A DNA stretch of 5,071 nt from a bacterium (GTDB lineage: Bacteria > Bacillota_A > Clostridia > Lachnospirales > Lachnospiraceae), in the NCBI GenBank assembly GCA_004562915.1, contig SFQZ01000160.1, forward strand, positions 1 through 5,071, in the 5' to 3' direction. This document shows positions 1-5,008 of this stretch, in pieces. The position numbers were made by a program, and so were the translations under genes. Each line of letters begins with the position of its first letter. Position 1 is the stretch's first letter. The notes beneath the pieces are model-generated. The model worked only from the letters and a program-made list of their open reading frames with translations. It was not told the DNA's origin and ran no database searches.

Positions 1-65
1 AATAGATTGGTCTCTACCAAAGGATAATGGTATTGGTTAAGTGGTTCAAGATGTCCTGCTTTATT

Positions 66-98
66 TTGGGAAATTCCCAATCCGATATTTGGGAATTT
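66..98. repeat. Overlapping inverted repeats built on TTGGGAA
   Basis: The heptamer TTGGGAA occurs at 66-72, as its complement TTCCCAA at 74-80, and again as TTGGGAA at 89-95. The first two form a palindrome around a single A at 73. The second and third extend to a perfect 10-bp inverted repeat (71-80 with 89-98) with an 8-base spacer. The two pairings are mutually exclusive as hairpins, but together they could be a multi-site protein-binding region. There is no T-run after either pairing, so a terminator is unlikely. Function is not known. Confidence 0.5.
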
Positions 99-109
99 TG
101 CTTTCCGAT

Positions 110-137
110 TTGAGGTACTTTTATTTTACTATATACA
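110..137 (+). promoter_or_regulatory. Weak sigma-A-like promoter candidate reading into the metK remnant
   Basis: TTGAGG at 110-115 and TATACA at 132-137 are separated by 16 bases in a very AT-rich stretch. It sits just downstream of the TTGGGAA dyads. The match is only moderate, AT-rich DNA gives such matches by chance, and no intact gene follows. Confidence 0.2.
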
Positions 138-515
138 GATTGCACGAAAGTTGATAGATCTGCGGCTTATGCTGCACGTTATGTAGCAAAGAATATTGTT
201 GCTGCTGGTCTTGCAGATAAGTGTGAAATTCAGCTTGCCTATGCGATAGGAGTAGCAAATCCAATGTCAATTATGGTAAATACTTTTAAAACTGGTAGAT
301 TATCTGATGAAACTTTGGAGAAAATTGTGCGCAAATACTTTGATTTGCGTCCTACAGGCATTATCAAAATGTTAGATTTGAGAAGACCAATTTATAGGCA
401 AACGGCTGCGTATGGACATTTTGGAAGAACAGATTTAGATTTGCCATGGGAAAAAACGGATAAAGTTGAGATTCTACAGAAAGAATATAATAATATCATG
501 GGGAAACTGTTATAA
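138..515 (+). pseudogene. S-adenosylmethionine synthetase, 5'-truncated remnant (C-terminal third only)
   Basis: The full enzyme makes S-adenosylmethionine from methionine and ATP in the cytoplasm. The reading from GAT at 138 to the TAA at 513-515 gives about 125 residues that match the MetK C-terminal part: DCTKVDRSAAYAARYVAKN, then AGLADKCEIQLAYAIGVA, then FDLRP-GIIKMLDLRRPIY and TAAYGHFGR near the end, closing with PWEKTDKVE. Family members are about 390 residues, so roughly two thirds is missing, including the N-terminal HPDK region and the glycine-rich GGGAFSGKD loop. The frame is open back to a TGA at 111-113 but residues before 138 are not MetK-like, and there is no start codon with a ribosome binding site. 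The ATG at 264 is internal to the conserved domain. Departures from the usual PTSIMVDTFGTG (here MVNTFKTG) fit relaxed selection. The stop lies 25 bp before the insertion sequence. The family assignment is secure; that it is non-functional is inferred from the truncation. Confidence 0.9.
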
Positions 516-540
516 TAATTTCCAGATCGTATCAAGTATC

Positions 541-571
541 ATGTGAACTTCCAGTAATTTTTCCGCCTAAA
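541..571. repeat. Left terminal inverted repeat of the IS1634-type element
   Basis: It begins ATGTGAACTTCCAGT, identical over 15 bases to the reverse complement of the right end. Then come AATTTTT here against CTTTTT on the right, and the shared inner block CCGCCTAAA (563-571). Overall it is a 31-base repeat with one gap and one mismatch to its partner. Immediately inside the inner block the two ends diverge. Confidence 0.93.
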
Positions 572-596
572 GAAAAAAGAACAAAAATAAAATCAT

Positions 597-641
597 AAAA
601 AATCCCGGTTTTCTGCGCTTTTCCATTGCAGACAGCCGGGA
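597..641 (-). terminator. Minus-strand intrinsic terminator inside the IS leader
   Basis: Arms 603-616 and 628-641 pair over 14 positions, with one mismatch and one G-U pair, around an 11-base loop. A CCCGG/CCGGG core gives it strength. On the minus strand the stem is followed by six T (complement of 597-602) and more AT-rich sequence, which is the classic intrinsic terminator shape. On the plus strand no T-run follows. It would stop leftward transcription crossing the IS antisense to the transposase, including any from the recombinase promoter at 3365-3393. On the plus strand the same hairpin could slow transcription entering the element from metK. Confidence 0.6.
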
Positions 642-654
642 AATATAGTACAAT
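626..654 (+). promoter_or_regulatory. Predicted transposase promoter
   Basis: TTGCAG at 626-631 and TACAAT at 649-654 are separated by 17 bases, close to the sigma-A consensus. The predicted start of transcription is near 661, inside the palindrome at 658-679 and about 30 bases before the transposase ATG. The -35 box overlaps the 3' arm of the terminator hairpin. Confidence 0.6.
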
Positions 655-657
655 TAA

Positions 658-679
658 TTTAGGCGGATAACCGCCTAAA
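658..679. promoter_or_regulatory. Palindromic operator candidate repeating the IS inner-end motif
   Basis: TTTAGGCGG (658-666) and CCGCCTAAA (671-679) form a perfect 9-bp inverted repeat with a 4-base spacer, ATAA. The same 9-mer ends the left terminal repeat (563-571) and the right one (2681-2689). It overlaps the predicted transcription start and abuts the Shine-Dalgarno sequence (AAGGAGGG, 679-686). Inference: the transposase binds here and represses its own gene. Alternatively, if RNA starts upstream of 658, a hairpin could mask the ribosome binding site. Confidence 0.6.
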
Positions 680-690
680 AGGAGGGCGCT

Positions 691-2385
691 ATGTATCTGG
701 ATTTTTTAGTGAAAGTACCAACCGTAAAAGGCAAGATCACACGGAGAAAAAAGTCAAATGTTGTATATATAGAGTATGAGTATGACCGGGTTTATGATCC
801 ATCCCGGAAGTATACTTTTCCCAAAAGAGTAACGATCGGAAAATTGTCAGATACGGATCCAGAACTCATGAAACCGAATCAAAATTTCCTGAAATATTTC
901 CCCGATGCAGAGCTTCCGGAAAGCAAAAACAGGACTTCCAGAAGCAGCTGTCTCAGGGTAGGAACATATTTTGTACTGCGTAAGATCATAGAAGAATGCA
1001 GATTGAACGATATCCTTGGAAAGTATTTTGGATCGCGTGATATGGGGCTGTTTTTAGATCTGGCTGTTTATTCGATCATAGCAGAAAACAATGCAGCGCA
1101 GTACTATCCGGATTATACATACAACCATCCACTTTTTACGGAAAAAATGAAACAATACAGCGATTCAACCGTATCAGATTTCCTGAATTCAGTAACAGAT
1201 GATCAGAGTACAGGATTTCTGAATACATGGAATGAGTCACGGAATTACCGTGAAAAGATTTATATTTCTTATGATTCAACGAATAAAAACTGTCAGGCCG
1301 GGGATATAAAAATGGTTGAATTTGGGCATCCGAAAGTAGATATGGGAGAGCCGGTATTTAATTATGCAGTTGCGTATGATACTCATAATCAGGAACCATT
1401 ATTTTATGAAAAATATCCAGGAAGTCTGAATGATATCTCCCAGCTGCAGTTCATGCTGGATAAAGCATCCGGATATGGTTATAAGAAGATCGGATTCATT
1501 CTGGACAGGGGATATTTCAGCTGCGAGAATATACAATATATGGATAAATGTGGGTATAGTTTTGTTATCATGGTGAAAGGGATGTCTGCCCTTGTGAATG
1601 AACTGATCCTGGAAAATAAAGGGACATTTGAAAATAAGCGGGTAAACAATATCTATGAATATGGAGTTTACGGAAAGACAATACGGCACAAACTGTATGC
1701 AAGTGATAAAAAAGAGCGTTATTTTCATCTGTATCATAGTATTTCCAAAGAAAGCGCAGAACGGATAGAGATTGAAAACCGGATCAACCAGATGACGCAG
1801 TATCTGAAAAAGTACCAGAATAAAGTAAAGGAATTCGGTCCTGGATTTGAGAAGTATTTTAACCTTCATTATGATGAAAAGAGCCAAACTTTTATACTAC
1901 CGGAAGAACGGTGCAGTGTGGTAGAAAGAGAGCTGGATCTGGCAGGATATTTTTGTATCGTTACATCGGAAAAGATGAGTGCGAAGGAAGCAATCGAACT
2001 GTATAAGAGCAGGGATGTATCGGAGAAACTATTCCGCGGAGATAAATCATATTTGGGGAATAAGAGCATCCGGGTGTATTCAGAAGAATCAGCAAGAGCG
2101 AAGATATTTGTTGAATTTGTAGCCATGATAGTGCGCTGCAAGATGTATATAAAACTAAAAGAAGAAATGAAAAAACTGGATAAGAAACTGAACTATATGA
2201 CTGTACCGGCGGCAATAAAAGAGCTGGAAAAAATAGAAATGGTACGTCAGTTAGACAATATATACCGTCTGGATCATGCAGTAACAGCGAACCAGAAAGT
2301 AATATTGAAAGCCTTTGGATTGGATGCGAATAGTATAAAATACTTTGCGTCAGAGCTGAGTAAGGAACTGAAAGAAGCAGAATAA
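691..2385 (+). CDS. IS1634-family DDE transposase
   Basis: This cytoplasmic DNA-binding enzyme would cut and join the ends of the surrounding element. The protein is 564 residues, a normal length for the IS1634 family. An RNase H-like catalytic core is visible: first Asp at D195 (YISYDSTN), second Asp at D272 (FILDRGYF), and the Glu at E445 in a perfect Y-(2)-R-(3)-E-(6)-K signature (Y438, R441, E445, K452), the hallmark of IS4-related transposases. Residues 300-420 form a charged insertion between the second Asp and the Glu. The N-terminal 90 residues are basic and may bind the terminal repeats. The ATG at 691 is preceded by AAGGAGGG with about 5 bases of spacing, and no earlier in-frame start is plausible. 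The stop is followed after 15 bp by the small gene at 2401, probably in the same transcript. I see no frameshift, stop or lost catalytic residue. Assignment to the family is firm; activity is inferred. Confidence 0.95.
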   Translation: MYLDFLVKVPTVKGKITRRKKSNVVYIEYEYDRVYDPSRKYTFPKRVTIGKLSDTDPELMKPNQNFLKYFPDAELPESKNRTSRSSCLRVGTYFVLRKIIEECRLNDILGKYFGSRDMGLFLDLAVYSIIAENNAAQYYPDYTYNHPLFTEKMKQYSDSTVSDFLNSVTDDQSTGFLNTWNESRNYREKIYISYDSTNKNCQAGDIKMVEFGHPKVDMGEPVFNYAVAYDTHNQEPLFYEKYPGSLNDISQLQFMLDKASGYGYKKIGFILDRGYFSCENIQYMDKCGYSFVIMVKGMSALVNELILENKGTFENKRVNNIYEYGVYGKTIRHKLYASDKKERYFHLYHSISKESAERIEIENRINQMTQYLKKYQNKVKEFGPGFEKYFNLHYDEKSQTFILPEERCSVVERELDLAGYFCIVTSEKMSAKEAIELYKSRDVSEKLFRGDKSYLGNKSIRVYSEESARAKIFVEFVAMIVRCKMYIKLKEEMKKLDKKLNYMTVPAAIKELEKIEMVRQLDNIYRLDHAVTANQKVILKAFGLDANSIKYFASELSKELKEAE

Positions 2386-2400
2386 GGAAGGAAAATAAAG

Positions 2401-2646
2401 ATGGCAAGAACAAGAAAAACAAGTAAGGAAGCATTGGAAGAAAAGATTAAAAAAGCAGAGGCTGATGTGATCGCAGCGAAGAAAAAGTATGACCAGGCAA
2501 CAGCAAATCTGAAAGAACTGTTAGATAAGCGGGATGCCATAAGAAAAGAAGAGATCCTGTCAGCAGTTGTAAAAAGTGGGCGGTCATATGAGGAGATCAT
2601 GAACTTTTTAAATGCAGGATTAGATGGAGAAAAGACGGAAAAATAG
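2401..2646 (+). CDS. Small coiled-coil accessory protein of the insertion sequence (hypothetical)
   Basis: It encodes 81 residues, highly charged. Residues 1-47 are rich in Lys, Glu and Ala with heptad-like spacing (EALEEKIKKAEADVIAAKKK and following), predicting one long coiled-coil helix. The tail from about 50 (KEEILSAVVKSGRSYEEIMNFLNAG) looks like a short helical bundle. No catalytic motif, signal peptide or membrane segment is visible. The shape resembles DUF4315-like small proteins of Firmicute mobile elements, but I cannot confirm that. The ribosome binding site AAGGAAGGA lies just before ATG and overlaps the transposase stop region. It lies inside the terminal repeats, so it moves with the IS. 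A helper or regulator of the transposase is a reasonable guess; a passenger is also possible. There are 34 bases between its stop and the right repeat. Confidence 0.75.
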   Translation: MARTRKTSKEALEEKIKKAEADVIAAKKKYDQATANLKELLDKRDAIRKEEILSAVVKSGRSYEEIMNFLNAGLDGEKTEK

Positions 2647-2680
2647 AATTATTTTGAAGCACAGATATAGGGACTCTCGA

Positions 2681-2710
2681 TTTAGGCGGAAAAAGACTGG
2701 AAGTTCACAT
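2681..2710. repeat. Right terminal inverted repeat of the IS1634-type element
   Basis: Read inward from 2710 on the minus strand it gives ATGTGAACTTCCAGT, one C, five T and CCGCCTAAA, matching the left end with one gap and one mismatch. Its inner block TTTAGGCGGA (2681-2690) is identical to 658-667 in the operator-like palindrome. Its outer edge interrupts the recombinase reading frame, and leftward translation would add about 30 IS-encoded residues before a stop at 2620. Confidence 0.93.
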
Positions 2711-3333
2711 ATAATGTCGTCTTTAAAAACAGAGTAATATTCTAGTAGGATTTTTTTTACATCATCGTTTCCAATTTGAATCATGCGTTCTTTGGAACCT
2801 TTGCCATATATTATTATTTTGTAAGATACCAAATCCACTTGTTGTAATGTTAAATTGCATAATTCCGATATCCTGACACCAGTAGCGAAGAGTAATTCAA
2901 TTACGGCAATATCGCGGAGAATAGAGTTCCTTTTGCAGTCAGTGTTAGCGAGAGATTTCTGCTTATACATAGTAGAAATAAAGGTTTCTATTATAGTATC
3001 TGGTATTGTTCGTGGTAATGTCTGAGGTTCACGAAATTTTGCATTTATCTTGTCAAAAGGGTTTGAGAATATTATCTCTTCACACAATAGATAGTGAAAA
3101 AAAGCTTTAATTGTTGCAATCTTTCTTTTTACAGTTTTGGGTTGATATTTTTTATGAAGTGTAGAAATATATTCATTTATAGCTGTTTTACTAGTAAAAT
3201 CAGGATATTTCAGCATGAAAGTGCAAAATTGAGTTAAGTCAATTCGATAAGCTTTGATGGTTTTTTTATCTAATGTTTTTATGGTTTCACAGTCTCTTAA
3301 ATATTTTTCGATTAGTGTTTCTAAATTTTCCAT
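2711..3333 (-). pseudogene. Tyrosine recombinase/integrase, 3'-truncated at the IS end
   Basis: XerC/D-type recombinases cut and rejoin DNA at specific sites to integrate, excise or resolve mobile DNA. From the ATG at 3333 about 207 native residues remain of an expected 290-330. Residues 1-95 form the helical N-terminal core-binding domain (KTIKAYRIDLTQF, then KRKIATIKAFFHYL). The catalytic domain starts near 110 and retains the first catalytic Arg (R154 in ATGVRISELCNL) and the beta-hairpin Lys (K178 in GKGSKERMI). The HxxR box, the second His/Trp and the nucleophilic Tyr are missing because the frame enters the IS right end at 2710 and stops at 2620 after about 30 unrelated residues. The protein cannot be catalytic, though its DNA-binding domain may survive. 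AGGGAG lies 9 bases before the ATG. The missing 3' part is not on the other side of the IS. Confidence 0.9.
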
Positions 3334-3335
3334 GA

Positions 3336-3379
3336 ACAGGCACTCCCTAACTTTTTTATTGTTAATTATGAGTGCCTGT
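3336..3379. repeat. 10-bp inverted repeat flanking the recombinase promoter and start
   Basis: ACAGGCACTC at 3336-3345 and GAGTGCCTGT at 3370-3379 are perfect complements with a 24-base AT-rich spacer. The right arm fills the promoter spacer and touches the -10 box. The left arm covers part of the ribosome binding site and ends two bases before the recombinase ATG. If transcription starts near 3358 the right arm is not in the mRNA, so DNA binding (operator or recombinase-binding site) is more likely than an RNA hairpin. The 24-base spacer is longer than the 6-8 bp crossover region usual for tyrosine recombinases. Confidence 0.6.
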
Positions 3380-3393
3380 CCATAAATTGTCGA
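3365..3393 (-). promoter_or_regulatory. Predicted promoter of the recombinase gene
   Basis: On the minus strand TCGACA (3393-3388) and CATAAT (3370-3365) are separated by exactly 17 bases, each one mismatch from consensus. Transcription would start near 3358, giving a leader of about 25 bases that contains the AGGGAG ribosome binding site. This makes the recombinase independently transcribed from the two genes upstream, with the inverted repeat at 3336-3379 placed to control it. Confidence 0.5.
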
Positions 3394-3396
3394 TTA

Positions 3397-3927
3397 CTAA
3401 TCGGGGAAAAACTGATTCAGAATGTCAATGGTTTCTTTCGCAGTAAAACCCCAGAGAATGGTACTCAGCGCTTCTATCGCTGCGTGACGTTTCCGGTAAT
3501 AGGTACGGTAAGAGATATTGCTGATATGCGGTTCAAGCTTTTCAAGGATCTCATCCGTGTTTTTCAGTTCCTGTGGAGACAGGAATGCATAATAGAGAAT
3601 CCAGTAATACTGTTCTCCGTGCTTATGATTGTTACGGAGAAGATCAACGGAAGAATCTAATAGCTTCAACATCTTGTTACTCCGCTCAATGCTTTTTGCC
3701 CTTTCTGCTATGTCAGTTCCGGATAATTCTATCCCTGCAGCATAAACGGAATCTAAAAAATCATCCACACTGGTTCCATATTCCATACGGAATTGCGCTT
3801 CTAACTGCCGGACCACTACCTTCAGGCTGTATGTGGCATCCCGGTATCTTCGCAGAAACTTGTAAGTGTCGTGGAAGCGGGGATCTTCTTCAGGGGTCGC
3901 ATAGCTTTGTTTTTTGTTTCTAGCCAT
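3397..3927 (-). CDS. Hypothetical regulator-like protein, possibly sigma/ArpU-like
   Basis: It encodes 176 residues, soluble and mostly helical, with no signal peptide or membrane span. The ATG at 3927 is chosen because AGGGGGTG sits 6 bases before it; the GTG at 3936 has no space for a ribosome binding site. The N-terminus is basic (MARNKK) and is followed by an Arg/Tyr-rich segment (FHDTYKFLRRYRDATYSL). The middle is a long charged helical stretch. The C-terminal 70 residues (ILEKLEPHISNISYRTYYRKRHAAIEALSTILWG) look like the helix-turn-helix end of phage ArpU/RinA or sigma-region-4-like regulators, including the YRTYYRKR recognition-helix-like patch. That match is by eye and weak. Its start lies one base after the stop of the 4957 gene, so the pair is probably one operon with translational coupling. 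The role is unknown; transcription control of a mobile element is an inference. Confidence 0.7.
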   Translation of the reverse strand: MARNKKQSYATPEEDPRFHDTYKFLRRYRDATYSLKVVVRQLEAQFRMEYGTSVDDFLDSVYAAGIELSGTDIAERAKSIERSNKMLKLLDSSVDLLRNNHKHGEQYYWILYYAFLSPQELKNTDEILEKLEPHISNISYRTYYRKRHAAIEALSTILWGFTAKETIDILNQFFPD

Positions 3928-3928
3928 T

Positions 3929-4957
3929 CTATTCACCCCCTTTCGCAGTAGCCATATATGCTTCAGCAGGCAGGCTAACGGTAGGTTTTTCTTCTGGCGT
4001 GACAGTCAGTTCAAACCGATATGTAGCCTTTCCGTAAGGACAGATAATATTTAGTGTATATTGATTTACTGTATCTATGCAGGCTGATAAAGGAGATAAT
4101 ATATACCTGGTTTTGGAGCATTCGCAGCACGGAATCCCCTGTGTTTGCAGTAGTTCTGCGACTTTTTTGATGATAAATTTCATGTGAGAAACCGGAACGC
4201 AGGACTTATTTTTTGGAACGGTGATTTGTTCTTCTGTGACAGTTTCTGAAACGCAGACATTTTCTTCGGTTTCAGGTATGTGGATTGGCAGTTGTATGTT
4301 CATAGCGATTTCCTCCTTGTCTATCATTACATCACTGATGTCAAACATGACAGACAGGTAGTAGTTAAGATAGATCATGCTGCCATGTTTGCCTTTGAAG
4401 CTGACAAGAGTGATGAAGTTTAACTCTTCAAATTTTTTCAAGATACGTGATATAGTGGTTTTTGAATGTCCCCAACGTTCTCCAAGTGACTGGAAGCTGG
4501 TTAGGGGATTACCTGTGTTATTTCGGTAATATACAACAGGTGCAGAGAATGAGCCTTGCACGGTTGGATCATTGTATATGGCATGAATCCACATATCCAG
4601 TAACATATCCATCTCTGAGCATTTCCCCAGGCTGATAAGTTCATGGACTTTTGCAATAGGGAAAAAGAAAAATCCATCATCCTTTTTGCAGGGACAGTTG
4701 TATTCCAGAACGGTATTGTCCTTTGCCCAGTCAGTGATCTTAAATTTTACGATTTTCTTATTTCCAAGAAGAGAGTATGTAATGCAATTTTGCTTCACCA
4801 GAAAATCTAAAATAGAGATTGCCTGATGCTGGAACCGGCAGCGAAACCATGTTTGAAGATCTGAAAGGGTACAGATCCATTCGCCGGGACCTACCATGTA
4901 GGTGATGTGTTCCATTCGCCGATAAGACGAGCGGTAATTGGCATAAGAGCAAAGCAC
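3929..4957 (-). CDS. Winged-helix DNA-binding protein of a mobile element, start uncertain and probably 5'-truncated
   Basis: From the GTG at 4957 it encodes 342 residues. Two winged-helix-like regions are visible: about 27-75 (EWICTLSDLQTWFRCRFQ through KIVKFKITDW) and about 152-195 (LTSFQSLGERWGHSKTTISR, then KKFEELNFITLVSF). Between them lies an aromatic FFFFP-IAKVHELISLG segment. The C-terminal part has a cysteine cluster (CCEC at 277-280, C293, C306) that could bind metal. Two winged helices recall plasmid replication initiators and DnaD-like proteins, but I cannot assign a function. Start choice is poor: neither the GTG at 4957 nor the ATG at 4915 has a ribosome binding site, and the frame runs on without any ATG to a TGA near 5053. 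A terminator and IS-like end lie at 4966-5008. The simplest reading is that the true 5' end was removed there. The stop is one base from the next gene's ATG. Confidence 0.65.
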   Translation of the reverse strand: MLCSYANYRSSYRRMEHITYMVGPGEWICTLSDLQTWFRCRFQHQAISILDFLVKQNCITYSLLGNKKIVKFKITDWAKDNTVLEYNCPCKKDDGFFFFPIAKVHELISLGKCSEMDMLLDMWIHAIYNDPTVQGSFSAPVVYYRNNTGNPLTSFQSLGERWGHSKTTISRILKKFEELNFITLVSFKGKHGSMIYLNYYLSVMFDISDVMIDKEEIAMNIQLPIHIPETEENVCVSETVTEEQITVPKNKSCVPVSHMKFIIKKVAELLQTQGIPCCECSKTRYILSPLSACIDTVNQYTLNIICPYGKATYRFELTVTPEEKPTVSLPAEAYMATAKGGE

Positions 4958-4965
4958 GATATAGT

Positions 4966-5008
4966 AAAAAAGAAAAGGGGCTGTCGGGAAATAGCAGTTT
5001 TGGCCCCT
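4966..5008 (-). terminator. Minus-strand intrinsic terminator upstream of the 4957 gene
   Basis: On the minus strand AGGGGC (5008-5003) pairs with GCCCCT (4981-4976). An inner CTG/CAG pairing extends the stem across a bulge, and TTTCTTTTTT (4975-4966) follows directly. It would stop transcription arriving from the right only a few bases before the GTG at 4957, leaving little room for a promoter. It may be the natural end of an element to the right, or a conditional attenuator if the downstream gene is intact. Confidence 0.5.

Larger units (their letters stand above)
1..137. other. Non-coding or unassigned left flank, upstream of the metK remnant
   Basis: No reading frame here resembles a known protein. 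The longest open stretch (frame 3) ends at the TGA at 111-113 and its translation is not recognisable. The MetK-like reading begins at about 138; a normal metK would continue leftward with the glycine-rich GGGAFSGKD region, and that is absent. A break in homology therefore lies at about 135-140, and this segment is foreign to metK. It contains the TTGGGAA dyads and the weak promoter-like stretch listed separately. It could be the edge of another mobile element, but I recognise no terminus. Confidence 0.5.
541..2710 (+). mobile_element. Complete IS1634-type insertion sequence (IS4-like DDE group), about 2.17 kb
   Basis: The element is bounded by imperfect inverted repeats (541-571 and 2681-2710). 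It has a leader with promoter, operator-like palindrome and minus-strand terminator, a full-length DDE transposase and a small accessory gene. All reading frames and both ends are intact, so it may still be active. The exact outer base could be shifted by one or two: identity of the repeats stops at 541 and 2710. The flanks (ending AAGTATC on the left, starting ATAATGTC on the right) show no matching direct repeat. The left neighbour is a metK remnant and the right neighbour a cut recombinase gene, so the present position probably reflects a rearrangement after the original insertion. Confidence 0.9.

Noticed and set aside
27..113. Short plus-strand frame (about 28 codons) in the left flank
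   Set aside because: Too short, no clear ribosome binding site, and no recognisable family.
1399..2600. Four minus-strand open frames opposite the transposase and accessory gene (1399-1887, 1869-2141, 1961-2434, 2274-2600)
   Set aside because: They overlap the well-supported transposase and accessory frames, have low-complexity Leu/Ser/Phe-rich translations typical of antisense shadows, and match no family I recognise.
2401..2646. Toxin-antitoxin or defence role for the 81-aa protein
   Set aside because: No partner gene or toxin/antitoxin motif is visible; the position inside the IS repeats favours an element-linked role.
533..2718. Target site duplication around the insertion sequence
   Set aside because: The bases next to the two ends (AAGTATC and ATAATGTC) do not match for any reasonable shift of the ends by a few bases.
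3391..3403. Small palindrome CGATTA-C-TAATCG over the stop codon of the 3397 gene
   Set aside because: It is only 6 bp per arm, AT-rich, with a 1-base centre and no following T-run, so it is not a credible terminator.
3573..3923. Plus-strand 116-codon open frame opposite the 3927 gene
   Set aside because: It lies entirely antisense to a gene with a good start and ribosome binding site, and its Cys/His-rich composition looks like a shadow.
125..4970. Shared 11-mer TTTTACTATAT near the metK break (plus strand) and near the right-hand IS-like end (minus strand)
   Set aside because: An AT-rich 11-mer is expected to recur by chance in 5 kb on two strands, so its position at two junctions is not enough to claim a common target or repeat.
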